Source: Actinokineospora baliensis (GTDB lineage: Bacteria > Actinomycetota > Actinomycetes > Mycobacteriales > Pseudonocardiaceae). Taken from it: DNA of 64,000 nt. The notes under the pieces were generated by a model. That model made no database searches. It was not told where the DNA came from and worked only from the letters and a program-made list of their open reading frames with translations. A program made the translations under genes and the position numbers. Shown one piece after another: positions 24,892-35,300 of the stretch; position 1 is the first letter of the stretch, and each line of letters opens with the position of its first letter. The stretch spans positions 3,816,501 through 3,880,500 of the forward strand of contig NZ_JAFBCK010000001.1 of assembly GCF_016907695.1 (NCBI RefSeq), read 5' to 3'.

Positions 24892-25038
24892 TGCTCGATG
24901 GGGTGGACCTGTTTTGTGTGGGGGAGCGGCAGTCGTAGCGTTCCTGCGCGGACAGGGCCATGCTTTTCGGCCCCAGCTTTGCGGTCCTGCCACGGCTGTC
25001 GTAGGGGCCCCACGCAAAACAGGTCCACCACATCGAGC
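24892..25038 (+). repeat. Palindromic element copy D (inverted)
   Basis: Fourth copy, opposite orientation to A-C. Its outer arm carries GGGTGG opposite CCACC where A has GGGCGG opposite CGCCC: another compensatory C-G to T-A exchange. One arm position (GATGG/GATGT) is unpaired. Confidence 0.85.
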
Positions 25039-25136
25039 TGGCAGTTAAATCGCGGATCGGCGCGCGATGCCGAAGGCGAGCCGATGATCCGATGCAAGGC
25101 GCGAAGCGACGAGCCGAAGATCATCTACCCCAGCAG

Positions 25137-25222
25137 CCCCCGATACACAGCTTACCGAGGCGCGCAGACAGAACGGCAGCAGAAAACCAGCCTGTGGACA
25201 ACCAACCCCGTTGTGGACAACC
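25137..25222. repeat. Direct-repeat unit 2 with DnaA-box-like sites
   Basis: CCCCGATACACAGCTTACCGA, then after about 35 bases TGTGGACAACC at 25193-25203 and again at 25212-25222. It matches unit 1 (24463-24553), 674 bases away. It overlaps the region just downstream of the phosphatase stop. Confidence 0.55.
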
Positions 25223-25226
25223 GAAG

Positions 25227-25880
25227 CTACGCCACAGCCAACGCTCGCGTCACTGCTCCCGCACACCCCGACACCACAATCGCCGTAGCGTTGTCCGCTG
25301 ACCCAGCAGCCGCCACCAACGCAGCAGCAGCATCCTCCCGCCCCGCCAACGCCCCCATCCGCTCCACCGACAGTCCCTTGTGGACCCCATCCGTCGTCAA
25401 CACCAGCGTCGCGCAACGATACGTATCCACAGCACCGATCGCACCCGCCTCAACCGTCCGCACGCTAGCCGTCACCACATTCGCCAGACGCGCCGCGACC
25501 GCCACTCCTCGGCTCGCGAAGTACTGCGCCACCGTGTGGTCCGTTGTCAGCTGCGTAAGGGAGCCATCCCACGTGTAGGCGCGCGTGTCGCCCACCCAAG
25601 CCACCCGGTAGCCGCCAGGAGTCGCATGGGCGACCACGAGGACGCAGTCGCCGGTGGGGAGGGCTCGGACGGCGCGTTGGGCGGCCAGGACGCCTTCCAG
25701 GGGGCTCCAACCGACAGTGGTGGCGGCTGCGGTGGCCACTCGGGCGGCCATGGCGGCCTCCGGGGTGTCGCCTATGCCGTCGGCCAGGGCCAAGACGAGC
25801 GTGTCGCCGATGGTGCCGGATGCGGCGGCGTCGGCGTTGAAGCGCCGCTTGCCTTGGGTTCCCGCCAGGTGCCAGTCCAC
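25227..25880 (-). CDS. PP2C-family protein serine/threonine phosphatase
   Basis: Metal-dependent phosphatase of 217 residues. PP2C motifs in order: QGKRRFNADAAAS near residue 9 (usual G.r..NeDa), VLALADGIGDT (metal-binding DG), GGYRVAWVGDTRAY, LTTDHTVAQY, LVLTTDGVHKGL and SADNATAIVV (usual DNiT.ivv). The second residue of RKNQD-type motif 1 reads NAD, so the first metal Asp is kept. Compact, with no membrane segment. The GTG at 25878-25880 has GGAGG upstream. It probably acts in the signalling group with the histidine kinase that ends 76 bases upstream. Confidence 0.88.
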   Translation of the reverse strand: MDWHLAGTQGKRRFNADAAASGTIGDTLVLALADGIGDTPEAAMAARVATAAATTVGWSPLEGVLAAQRAVRALPTGDCVLVVAHATPGGYRVAWVGDTRAYTWDGSLTQLTTDHTVAQYFASRGVAVAARLANVVTASVRTVEAGAIGAVDTYRCATLVLTTDGVHKGLSVERMGALAGREDAAAALVAAAGSADNATAIVVSGCAGAVTRALAVA

Positions 25881-25955
25881 GAGGGCCTCCTCACTCCATG
25901 CACCCCACGGTGGGCCCGCATGCTGTGAGATTGCTGTGGACGGCCTGATCGCGGC

Positions 25956-27710
25956 TTATGAACTCGGCCCGGCCACCGGCAGCTCCACCCGGATCACGGT
26001 CCCGTTGCCGCTGTGCGCCGGGGTCAGCAGCATCGCCCCGCCGTGGCGCTCGGCGATCGCGCGCGCCAGCACCAGGCCGAGGCCGGACCCGATCAACCGG
26101 TCGCCCTCGCCGCCGAAGGGCATGGTGGTGAACAGCCTGCCGGAGTCGCCGGGCAGCGGGTTCTCGTCGGTGACCTCCAGCACCCAGTCGTCGGCCTCCA
26201 CCGCGCAGCGCACGTGCACCGAGGCCGACGGGGGCGAGCTGCCGATCGCGGCGGCGACCACGTGGTGCACCATGCGCGCCAGCAGGTCCCGGTCCCCGGT
26301 GAGGACCGTGACGTCGGTGCCGCGGTCGTTCACCACGGTCACCCCGCGTTCGGTGGCGGGGCCGGTGAGCGTGGCGATCTGCTCGGCCACCAGCGGTTCC
26401 ACCCGGATCGGCGCCAGCTCCAGGTGCCGCGAGTGCGACTCGAGGCCCGCCAGGAACAGCAGCGTCTCCACCAGCGTCGCCATCCGGTGCACGTTGCGGT
26501 CCACCGCCAGCGCCAGCGTCCGGTCGCCCTTGCCGTCGGTCAGCAGCGGGGTCAGCGACGTCAGCGTGGTCAGCGGGGTGCGCAGCTCGTGCGACACCGT
26601 CGCGATGAACTCGGTCTTGAGCGAGGCCAACCGCGACAGCTCCGCGTTGCGGCGCTGCAGGGACCGCTGCGACTCGACCTGCTCGGTGACGTCGCGCAGC
26701 ACCCACAGGTGCCCGAGCCGCTCCTGGTCGAACTGGACCGGCACGAAGTCGACCTCCAGCACCCGGTCCGGCCCCAGCTGCACCGTCGCCCCGCGCACCG
26801 GGACGCCCTCGCGCATCCACCGCTTGGCGAGCTCGTCGATCGCCACGTAGTGCCCGGGGGGCAGCCCGCGCAGCTCCCGGACCACCTCGGCGTGCAGCCC
26901 GGTCAGCTCCGCCGAGGGCCTGCGCAGGTCCAGCATCGTGGCCGCGGCCGTGTTCGCGGTCAGCACCACGCGGTCGTCGTCCTGCAGCAGGACACCGACC
27001 TCCAGCGAGTCCACCAGGTACCGCAACCGGGCCGCGGCCACCCTGGTCTCCCGCTGCGCCTCCTGCAGCGCGGTGATGTCGTGCGCGAAGGCCACCAGCC
27101 CGCCGATCACCGGGTCGTCGATGCGGTCGAGGAAGTCGATGTCGAGCACCCGCCAGCCCAGCGGCGTGCGCACCCGCGCCGAGTGCCGGATCTGCCCGCC
27201 GCGGTCCTCGGTGTGCAGGTTCTCGATCAGGCCAGCCAGCCGCCGCTGGTCGTCCGGGTGCACCAGCGAGGTGATCGCCGACAGCGTCGTCTCGCCGTAG
27301 CGGACGGGGGTGCCGTCGGGCCAGTGCACCATGTTGCTCCAGCGCAGCACCCCGTCCGGGGTGAACAGCGCGACGATGCTGGGCATCTGCGCGATCACCG
27401 CGTCCCGGAAGTCGATCACCCCGCCGTCGGCGCGGGCGGCGTCGAGCGCGGCGGCGACGGTGTCCACCAGCGGCTCCAGCCTCGGGTCGGGCTCGCCGTC
27501 GCAGCGCACCGAGACCGCCCCGCCCGAGGTCAGCGCGACGGTGACCGAGGCGTCGGGCACCTCGGTGCCCACGCCAGCGTCGAGCACCCCCGGCAGTCCG
27601 CGCAGCAGGCCGAGCGCGGCGTACACCGCCCGACCCGAGCGGTCGGCCCAGGTGACGGCGCGCACCGCGGCCGCGCAGTCCCACGGGGAGCCCGCGGTGG
27701 TGTCCGCCAT
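25956..27710 (-). CDS. PAS-domain sensor histidine kinase with degenerate ATP-binding site
   Basis: Cytoplasmic sensor kinase of 584 residues. PAS-like regions at about 100-215 (MPSIVALFTPDGVLRWSNMV) and 225-345; HisKA with SHELRTPL and His374. The ATPase part is unusual: where the N-box should have Asn (NLxxNA) it reads RMVHHVVAAAIG (479-490), and the G1 box reads DENPLPG (515-521) instead of DxGxG; the G2 box GSGLGL (541-546) is intact. It may therefore bind ATP poorly or act as a partner of the divergent kinase at 27910. Good AGGAGG before the ATG; no linked regulator on this strand. Confidence 0.9.
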   Translation of the reverse strand: MADTTAGSPWDCAAAVRAVTWADRSGRAVYAALGLLRGLPGVLDAGVGTEVPDASVTVALTSGGAVSVRCDGEPDPRLEPLVDTVAAALDAARADGGVIDFRDAVIAQMPSIVALFTPDGVLRWSNMVHWPDGTPVRYGETTLSAITSLVHPDDQRRLAGLIENLHTEDRGGQIRHSARVRTPLGWRVLDIDFLDRIDDPVIGGLVAFAHDITALQEAQRETRVAAARLRYLVDSLEVGVLLQDDDRVVLTANTAAATMLDLRRPSAELTGLHAEVVRELRGLPPGHYVAIDELAKRWMREGVPVRGATVQLGPDRVLEVDFVPVQFDQERLGHLWVLRDVTEQVESQRSLQRRNAELSRLASLKTEFIATVSHELRTPLTTLTSLTPLLTDGKGDRTLALAVDRNVHRMATLVETLLFLAGLESHSRHLELAPIRVEPLVAEQIATLTGPATERGVTVVNDRGTDVTVLTGDRDLLARMVHHVVAAAIGSSPPSASVHVRCAVEADDWVLEVTDENPLPGDSGRLFTTMPFGGEGDRLIGSGLGLVLARAIAERHGGAMLLTPAHSGNGTVIRVELPVAGPSS

Positions 27711-27909
27711 GTGACCTCCTTGATGTGATCAGTGTGGCGAACAGCGGGCACCAGGTCGCGGTGATGACAACCGTTCCGCACCGGATTCGCTACCGGGGTC
27801 CACTCGATACGGTGAAAATCGTCCATCGTGGACCGGATCGGCTGGCTCGGACCGGCCGCGCTCGTAATGTGGCTCGGGGGACGCCCCGTACCGCCACTGG
27901 AGTGAACCT

Positions 27910-29682
27910 ATGTCGTCTGACCAGGCAGGCCAGCGAGCCAGGCCCGCCCTCGCGGGCCTGCTCGACGAGGCCACCCGCCTGCTCGGCGGCGACGACCCGG
28001 CGCAGGTCACCGACCTGCTGCACGAGGCCGTCCGCGGTGGCCTCGACCCCGACGACACCACGGTGCTGCGCTCGGTCATCGGGCTGGTCAGCGCGCTCAA
28101 CGACCGCGACGACGACGTGGTCCCGCTGCCCCGCTCCGGCCTGCAGCCGGTCGCCGACCGGGCCCTGGTGGTCACCGTCAACCCCGACGGCAGCATGAAC
28201 GCGGCGCCCGACGCCCTGCGCGACGTGCTCGGCTACCCCCTCGGCACGGTCGACCCGCACCAGCTCGGCACCCTGGTGCACCCGCACGACATCGGCGGCC
28301 TGCAGCGCGCCTACGCCTCCCTGGCCGCCTCGCCGGGGTCGCAGGTCGAGGTGGACGTGCGCATCCGGCACGCCGACGGCCGGTGGCTGGTGCTGGCGGT
28401 CAGCATGATCAACCTGTTGGAGACCACCGGCATCAACGCCGTGGTCGCCCACGGGCACAACGTCACCGAGAAGCGCGCCGCCGACCGGGCGCTTGCCGTG
28501 GAGCGGGCCAGGCTGCGCGAGCTGGTGCTGCACCTGGCGGGCGGGGTGGTCGTCGACGACGGGTACCGGGTGCTGATGGACAACACCGCCTTCGACCGGA
28601 TCTTCCGCCCCGGCCGCGAGGTCACCGGCGCCACCGTGGCCGAGCTGCTCGACCTGATCGCCAGCGAGTGCACCGACCCGGGCGTCGCCTGGGAGATGCT
28701 CGACCGGATGGTGCGCTCCGGGCGGGTGCACCGGGCGGTGCGGCTGCTGCTGGCAGGCGGGCGGGTGGTCACCTGCGACCTGGTGCCGCTGCGGGCCAGC
28801 TCCTCGATGGGCACCCTCTGGTACTTCCGCGACATCACCCGCGAGTCGGTGGCCCGCTCGGAGCTGGAGGAGACCAACCGGGCGCTGGAGGAGGCGGCCA
28901 ACCTCAAGAGCCGCTTCGTGGCCACCGTCTCGCACGAGCTGCGCACACCGCTGACCGCGGTGCTGGCCTTCGCCGAGATGATGGAGGACACCCCGGAGCC
29001 GCTCTCGGCCCAGCAGGCCGCGCACCTGGCGGTGATCAGCCGCAACGCCAACCGGTTGCTGCGCCTGGTCGACGACCTGCTGCTGCTCTCGCGGCTGGAG
29101 ACCCACCAGCTGTCGATGTCGTTCACCGACATCGACGTGGCCGACCTGGTCACCAAGGCCACCGAGAACCACGTGCCGATCGGGGCGCGGGCGGGCATCT
29201 CGGTCACCTCGGCGGTGGGCGCGGGCCCGCACATCCACGGCGACCCGGCCCGGCTCACCCAGGTGCTGGACAACGTCCTGACCAACGCGCTGAAGTTCAC
29301 CAGGGCGGGCGGCGCGGTGCGGGTCGAGGCGCGCTCGGACGCGGCCAGCTGGACCATCTCGGTGTCCGACACCGGCATCGGCGTGCCCGCCGCGGACCTG
29401 CCCGGTCTGTTCGAGGCGTTCACCAGGGCCTCCAACGCGGGCGCGGCGGGCATCCCCGGCAGCGGGCTGGGGTTGTCCATCTGCAAGCAGATCGTCGCGG
29501 TGCACCAGGGGGCGATGTCCATCGAGAGCACCGAGGGCGTCGGCACCACGGTGCTGGTGACCCTGCCAGCCGAGGTCGGGGTGGACGACGAGCTCGGCGA
29601 CGCGCGCGGCGGCGAGCGGCGGGGCGGCACGGGGGTCGGGATCAGCGGGGGGATCGGGACCGGCGGGATGGGGCGGCGATGA
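27910..29682 (+). CDS. PAS-domain sensor histidine kinase
   Basis: Cytoplasmic kinase of 590 residues. PAS/PAC at about 83-190 (VNPDGSMNAAPDALRDVLGY; HPHDIGGLQRAY), a second PAS at about 205-312, HisKA with SHELRTPL (His342), and an intact HATPase: N-box LDNVLTNALKFTRAGG, G1 DTGIGVP, F-box LFEAFTRA, G2 GSGLGLSICKQI. A Gly/Arg-rich tail follows. The gene overlaps its response regulator by four bases (ATGA). It is divergent from the degenerate kinase and shares a 199-base control region that has an inverted repeat GGTCCAC/GTGGACC. Confidence 0.95.
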   Translation: MSSDQAGQRARPALAGLLDEATRLLGGDDPAQVTDLLHEAVRGGLDPDDTTVLRSVIGLVSALNDRDDDVVPLPRSGLQPVADRALVVTVNPDGSMNAAPDALRDVLGYPLGTVDPHQLGTLVHPHDIGGLQRAYASLAASPGSQVEVDVRIRHADGRWLVLAVSMINLLETTGINAVVAHGHNVTEKRAADRALAVERARLRELVLHLAGGVVVDDGYRVLMDNTAFDRIFRPGREVTGATVAELLDLIASECTDPGVAWEMLDRMVRSGRVHRAVRLLLAGGRVVTCDLVPLRASSSMGTLWYFRDITRESVARSELEETNRALEEAANLKSRFVATVSHELRTPLTAVLAFAEMMEDTPEPLSAQQAAHLAVISRNANRLLRLVDDLLLLSRLETHQLSMSFTDIDVADLVTKATENHVPIGARAGISVTSAVGAGPHIHGDPARLTQVLDNVLTNALKFTRAGGAVRVEARSDAASWTISVSDTGIGVPAADLPGLFEAFTRASNAGAAGIPGSGLGLSICKQIVAVHQGAMSIESTEGVGTTVLVTLPAEVGVDDELGDARGGERRGGTGVGISGGIGTGGMGRR

Positions 29683-30368
29683 GCAACGTGCTGGTGGTGG
29701 AGGACGAGCCGGACATCGCGCTGGCGCTGCGGGTGATCCTGGAGCGGGCCGGGCACGAGGTGACCGTCGCCCCCGACGGGCGCCAGGGCCTGCGCGCGCT
29801 GCACGAGTCGCACCCGACGCTGGTGCTGCTCGACATCGGGCTGCCGGTGATCGACGGCTGGATGGTGCTCGAGCGCATCCGCGACGTCAGCGACGTGCCG
29901 GTGCTGCTGCTCACCGCGCACGGCATGGAGGCCGACAAGGTCCGCGGCCTGCGCGGCGGCGCCGACGACTACCTGACCAAGCCGTTCTCCACCAGCGAGC
30001 TGCTCGCCCGCATCGAGGCCATCCTGCGCCGCACCGAGCAGGCGGGTGGCACCAGCCAGGCCGAGGTCTACGACGACGGCGTGGTGCGGATGGACCACCG
30101 CTCCCGCCGGGTGTTCGTCAACGGCGTCGAGGCCGAGGTCAACGCCACCGAGTACCGGCTGCTGGCGACGTTCGTGCAGCACCGGGGCGCGGTGCTCTCG
30201 CCGCGCCAGCTGCTCAACCTGGTGTGGAACGACCCGACCGGCATCGGTGCCGACCGGGTCAAGTTCGCCGTGCTGCGGCTGCGCCGCAAGCTCAACTGGT
30301 CGGCCGACGACTCGCCGATCAAGGCCGCCCGCGGCATGGGCTACCGCTACGACGTGCCCAAGTCCTGA
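29679..30368 (+). CDS. OmpR-family two-component response regulator
   Basis: DNA-binding regulator of 229 residues. Receiver: VLVVEDEPDIALALRVILER with acidic pocket residues Glu9-Asp10, phospho-acceptor Asp52 (LLDIGLP), Thr in LLLTAHG and Lys in DDYLTKPF. The C-terminal winged helix runs from about 130 (VVRMDHRSRRVFVNGVEAEV; LTxxEYRLL form NATEYRLLATF) to the GMGYRYDVP hairpin. It is coupled to the intact kinase, so the pair forms a standard system. Confidence 0.96.
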   Translation: MSNVLVVEDEPDIALALRVILERAGHEVTVAPDGRQGLRALHESHPTLVLLDIGLPVIDGWMVLERIRDVSDVPVLLLTAHGMEADKVRGLRGGADDYLTKPFSTSELLARIEAILRRTEQAGGTSQAEVYDDGVVRMDHRSRRVFVNGVEAEVNATEYRLLATFVQHRGAVLSPRQLLNLVWNDPTGIGADRVKFAVLRLRRKLNWSADDSPIKAARGMGYRYDVPKS

Positions 30369-30714
30369 CCGCCCGGCGATCCGGGCACACCGCCGCGATC
30401 CGAGCACACCGCTCGATATCGACAGACCGTACCAATTCGGCCAGCCGCCGCAATGTGGACAATAGGCGCATCGGACGCATTCGCGATGTCCGGTGTCGTG
30501 GTGGATGTCCGTTTATCGGTGGTCGTGAATAAGCACCGATATCGCGGCCGAATGCTGACGGTGAATACCGCGAATTGACACGCCGATCTCCGCTGATCGC
30601 CGTCTGTTTATTTCCCATGTTCTGAGTGTGGGGCAGAACACACCGGGTTTTCCGGGGCGGTGCTACGCTCCCCGCTTTCGACGGCCCGTGCGGGCCAGGC
30701 GAGCGGGAGGCGGC
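30369..30714. other. Intergenic region before the XRE regulator gene
   Basis: 346 bases, noticeably richer in A/T than the genes around it. It holds a short direct repeat (GCGATCCGGGCACACCGC then GCGATCCGAGCACACCGC near 30377-30412) and one DnaA-box-like TGTGGACAA at 30454-30462. No gene or clear promoter could be assigned; the upstream region of the regulator gene must lie here. Confidence 0.6.
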
Positions 30715-32091
30715 ATGGCTGGCCACGCGAGCGGGCAGTCCGCGCACTGGCCCGAGTTCGGCCGCCGGATGCGCGAGTGGCGCAGGCGGGCCGGGCTGAC
30801 CCAGGCCCAGCTCGGCCTGCGGGTCGGCTACCACCACAGCCTCATCTCCAAGCTCGAGAGCGGCGTCCGGGTTCCCCCCTCCGGCCTGGTCGAATGCCTC
30901 GACACGATCCTCGGCGCGGACGGCGAACTGGTCGCGCTGTGCCGCGAACCCGCCCGTGAACCCGAGCCACCGCAACGCACCCTGCTGTCGCTGCTGCCCG
31001 GCGCCGGTCAGGAATCGGTGCCGGTCACCGTCCGGTTCTGGCCCGCGGACCTGCCCGTCGACGGTGTCGGCTGCCCGCTGCACGGCCCGGTGGGCTGCCC
31101 GGTTCCCGACCTCGACACCGCCCGTGACCTGCTCGCCCTGCTCGGCCCCGGCCGTCGGGCGCCCCGCGGCCTCGACCCCGACCTGACCCACGTGCTGACC
31201 GCGTTGCTCGGCGAGTACAGCCGGGTCAGCCTGGAGAGCGAGTCGGCCTCGGTCTTACCCGCGGTCGAGTGGGTGCTGCACGCGCTGACCCGCCTCGGTG
31301 ACGCCGCCGACGAGCCGCACGCCGCCCACCTGCGGCTGACCGCGCACTACTCGGCGATCGCGGGCAGGCTGCGGATGCACCGGGGGCAGACCACGCTCAG
31401 CATGGCCTGGTTCGGCCACGGCCTGGCCCGCGCCGACCTGGTCGGCGACGTCGGCGCCCGGGTCCGGCTGTTGGCCGAGGTCAGCACCCTGGCCAGGCTC
31501 GACGGCGACGCCGACACGGCTCTGGCCTGCGGTCGGGCGATGGCCGTCGCCGACACCGCCCGCCCGTGGACCACCGTCCTGGCCCAGTTATCCCTGGCCA
31601 GGGGGCACGCGATCGCCGGGGACGACGCCGAGGCGTTACGCGCCATGGCCGCCGCCGAGACCGCGCTGGGGCGGCTGGGGGAGCGCGACCACCTGGAGGT
31701 CCCCTGGCTGGTCGGGGACATGGGCAGGCTCCGGGTCGACGCCGCCGCCGGTGCCGCGCTGCGCGACCTGGCCGCGCTCACCGGGGACCGGGCGCTCGCC
31801 AGGCAGGCCGTGGTCGTGACCGGGCAATCAGTGGCCCTGGTGCCCGAGCGGATGCGCCCCGCCGCGCTGCTGCTGGCGGTGCGGCTGGCCGACGCGCACG
31901 CCTGCGCCGGGGAACCGGACGCCGCGGTGGCGCTCGCCGAGCCGGTGTGGTCCGCGGCCGAGGCGGCGGGCCGCTCGACCATCACCGCGGAGCTCGCCGG
32001 GCTGCGCACCAGGCTCGGCCGCCGCTGGGGCGCGGTCGCCTCGGTCCGCGCGTTCGCCGAGCGGACCGGTGGGCATACGGTCCGGCCATAG
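30715..32091 (+). CDS. XRE-family helix-turn-helix transcriptional regulator
   Basis: 458 residues. The N-terminal HTH (about 13-70) reads [20 protein letters not shown] then [20 protein letters not shown], a typical Xre fold. After a Pro-rich linker the rest is Ala/Leu-rich helical repeat ([29 protein letters not shown]-type segments), a TPR-like sensor found in many actinobacterial regulators. The ATG at 30715 follows GGGAGG. Targets unknown; the secreted protease gene starts 266 bases downstream. Confidence 0.88.
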   Translation: MAGHASGQSAHWPEFGRRMREWRRRAGLTQAQLGLRVGYHHSLISKLESGVRVPPSGLVECLDTILGADGELVALCREPAREPEPPQRTLLSLLPGAGQESVPVTVRFWPADLPVDGVGCPLHGPVGCPVPDLDTARDLLALLGPGRRAPRGLDPDLTHVLTALLGEYSRVSLESESASVLPAVEWVLHALTRLGDAADEPHAAHLRLTAHYSAIAGRLRMHRGQTTLSMAWFGHGLARADLVGDVGARVRLLAEVSTLARLDGDADTALACGRAMAVADTARPWTTVLAQLSLARGHAIAGDDAEALRAMAAAETALGRLGERDHLEVPWLVGDMGRLRVDAAAGAALRDLAALTGDRALARQAVVVTGQSVALVPERMRPAALLLAVRLADAHACAGEPDAAVALAEPVWSAAEAAGRSTITAELAGLRTRLGRRWGAVASVRAFAERTGGHTVRP

Positions 32092-32357
32092 CAGGAAATG
32101 ATTCTCGGCGAATCGGACAAATAGAACTCCGGCATTTACCAGGGGCGATGCGGAAAAGCCCCGGTGGGCCCCGTGTGACGAATTTGCCGGTGTTTGACAA
32201 TCGGTCGTTCCCACTGTGGATTCCATTGACTGTTTCATGGCCATATCTGAATGCTTCGCTGCGCTCGGTGACGTCCCGATCCCCACCCGGCGGTGCTCAG
32301 CCCACGAGGCGGGAGCCGGGGCGCGTCGAGCAACACCCTGCCCACAAGGAGTATTCG

Positions 32358-35300
32358 ATGAAGCGCAGAACGATGACGGCCGGGGTCGCCCTGGCTGTCT
32401 TCGCCGGGACGGCGGTCGCCTTGACCGTCAGCCCGGTGTTCGCCAGCCAGGAGCAGCAGGCCCAAGCCCAGGACCGCCAGGCGCTCGCCGTCTCCGCCGC
32501 CGACCGCGCCGCGGTCAGCGGCGCCGACGCCCTGGCCAAGGGTCCGGACGAGGCGTACTCGCGTGACCTGGTCACGCCGTACTTCAACGACCTCTACTCG
32601 GTCTCCTACCAGCGCAGCTACCGCGGCCTGCCGGTCGTCGGCGGCGACGCCACCGTCCTGGCCGACGGCCAGGGCCGGGTCCAGGCGATCATGGCCGCCA
32701 CGAAGTCGAAGGTGGCCGTCCCGTCCACCTCCGCCGTGGTCACCAAGGCCGCCGCCGAGCAGACCTCGCGCGGCCTGCAGGCCAAGACCACCAAGGTCGA
32801 GTCCAGCCGCCTGGTCGTCAAGGTCGTCAACGACGCGCCCAAGCTGGCCTGGGAGCACGTGCTGGTCGGCTCGACCAAGGAGGGTGGCCCGAGCCACCTC
32901 AACGTCTGGGTCGACGCCAACTCCGGCGCGGTCCTGGACAAGGTCGAGGACGCCGCCCACGGCACCGTCAACGGTGAGTGGAACGGCAACGTCAACATCG
33001 ACACCACCAACTCCGGCGGCACCTACCGCCTCGTGGACCCGAACCGCCCGGGTCTGCAGTGCGCTGACTACTCCGGTGGCACCGTCTTCTCGAAGTCCTC
33101 GGACTCCTGGGGCACCGGCTCGGAGACGAGCAAGGAGACCGGCTGCGGCGAGCTGATGTACGCCGCCCAGCAGGAGTGGAACATGCTCCGCGACTGGATG
33201 GGCCGCAACGGGCACAACGGCTCCGGCCGCAGCTGGCCCGCGAAGGTCGGTCTGAACGAGCAGAACGCCTACTGGGACGGCTCGCAGATCACCATCGGCA
33301 AGAACTCCGCGGGCAAGTGGATCGCGTCCATGGACGTCGTCGGCCACGAGTACGGCCACGGCCTGGACCAGAACACCCCCGGTGGCACCTCTTCGGAGTC
33401 GGGTCTCGGCGAGGGCACGGGTGACATCTTCGGCGCCCTGACCGAGGCCTACGCCAACAACGCCAAGGACGTCCCGGACTACCTGGTCGGCGAGACGATC
33501 AACCTCGTCGGCAACGGTCCGATCCGCAACATGTACAACCCGTCCCTGGTGAGCAACAACCCCAACTGCTACAGCTCCTCGATCCCCAACACCGAGGTGC
33601 ACGCGGCCGCTGGCCCGCTCAACCACTGGTTCTACCTGCTCGCCGAGGGCAACAACCCCGGCGGCGGCAAGCCGACCAGCCCGATCTGCTCCGGCGGCCC
33701 GTCCTCGGTCACCGGCCTGGGCATCAAGGACGCCGGTCGCATCTTCTACGGCGGCATGCTCCTCAAGACCTCGGGCATGACCTACAAGAAGTACCGCGTC
33801 GCGACGCTGACCGCCGCGAAGAACCTCGACTCCACCTGCAACTTCTTCAACAAGACCAAGGCCGCGTGGGACGCCATCACCCTGCCCGCGCAGTCCGGTG
33901 AGCCCACCTGCACCGGCACCCCGGGCAACGAGTTCAGCGTCTCGCTGAACCCGTCCTCGGGCTCGATCGCCAAGGGCAACTCGGGCACCTTCTCCGTCGC
34001 GACCCAGACCACCTCTGGCTCGGCGCAGAACGTGACCCTGTCCGCCTCGGGTCAGCCCTCGGGCGTGACCGTGTCGTTCTCGCCGACCTCGGTGCAGACC
34101 GGCTCGTCCTCCACCGCGACCGTCAACGTCGGTTCCTCGGTGGCCAACGGCACCTACTCGATCACCGTGACCGCGGCGGGCGCCACCAGCCACACCGCGA
34201 CCTACTCGCTGACCGTGACCGGTGGCGGCAACCCGGACCCGGGCGCGCCGAACATCGACGTGGCCGCGGTCCAGGCGCACCTGACCCAGCTCAACACCAT
34301 CGCGACGAACGCGGGCGGCAACCGCCGCGCGGGTAGCTCCGGCTACACCCAGTCCGTCGCCTACATCAAGGGCAAGCTGCAGCAGGCGGGCTTCACCGTC
34401 GCCGAGCAGAGCTGCAGCAGCTGCACCTACGTGTCGAACAACCTGATCGCCGACTGGCCCGGTGGCGACACCGCCCAGACGATCATGTTCGGCGCGCACC
34501 TGGACAGCGTCTCCGCGGGCCCCGGCATCAACGACAACGGCTCGGGCTCGGCCACGCTGCTGGAGAACGCCCTGCAGCTCGCCGCCAAGAACCCGACCAT
34601 GCTCAAGCACGTCCGGTTCGCCTGGTGGACCGACGAGGAGCAGGGCCTCAACGGCTCGAAGTTCTACGTCAACCAGCTGAGCTCGACCGCGAAGTCGCAG
34701 ATCAAGGCGTACTACAACTTCGACATGGTGGCCTCCAAGAACGGCGGCTACTTCATCAACAACATCAACACCACCGCGGCCGCGCCGCTCAAGGAGTACT
34801 GGACCTCGCTGAACCTGGCGCCGCAGGAGAACGTCGAGGGCGCTGGCCGCTCCGACGACTACTCGTTCCAGAACGCGGGCATCCCGTCCTCGGGCTACGC
34901 CACCGGTGCGTCGGCGCGCAAGACCGCCGCTGAGGCGCAGAAGTGGGGCGGCACCGCGAACGCCGCCTACGACTCCTGCTACCACAGCTCCTGCGACACC
35001 ACCTCCAACATCAACGCCACGGCCCTCGACCGCAGCGCTGACGGTGTCGCGTACACGATCTGGAAGCAGGCCGTGGGCACCACCACGCCGACCAACGACT
35101 TCTCCGTGTCGTTGAACCCGACCTCTGGCACCGTCCAGCCGGGCAACTCGGCCACCACCACGGTGTCGACCCAGACCACCTCTGGCTCGGCGCAGAACGT
35201 CACCCTGTCGGCCACCGGCGCTCCCTCGGGCGTGACCGTGTCCTTCAGCCCGTCCTCGGTGCAGACCGGCTCGTCCTCGACCGCGACCATCAACGTCGGG

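Noticed and set aside
24463..25222. Chromosomal or plasmid replication origin because of DnaA-box-like sites
   Set aside because: Only three perfect boxes, no A/T-rich unwinding region and no dnaA, dnaN or rep gene nearby.
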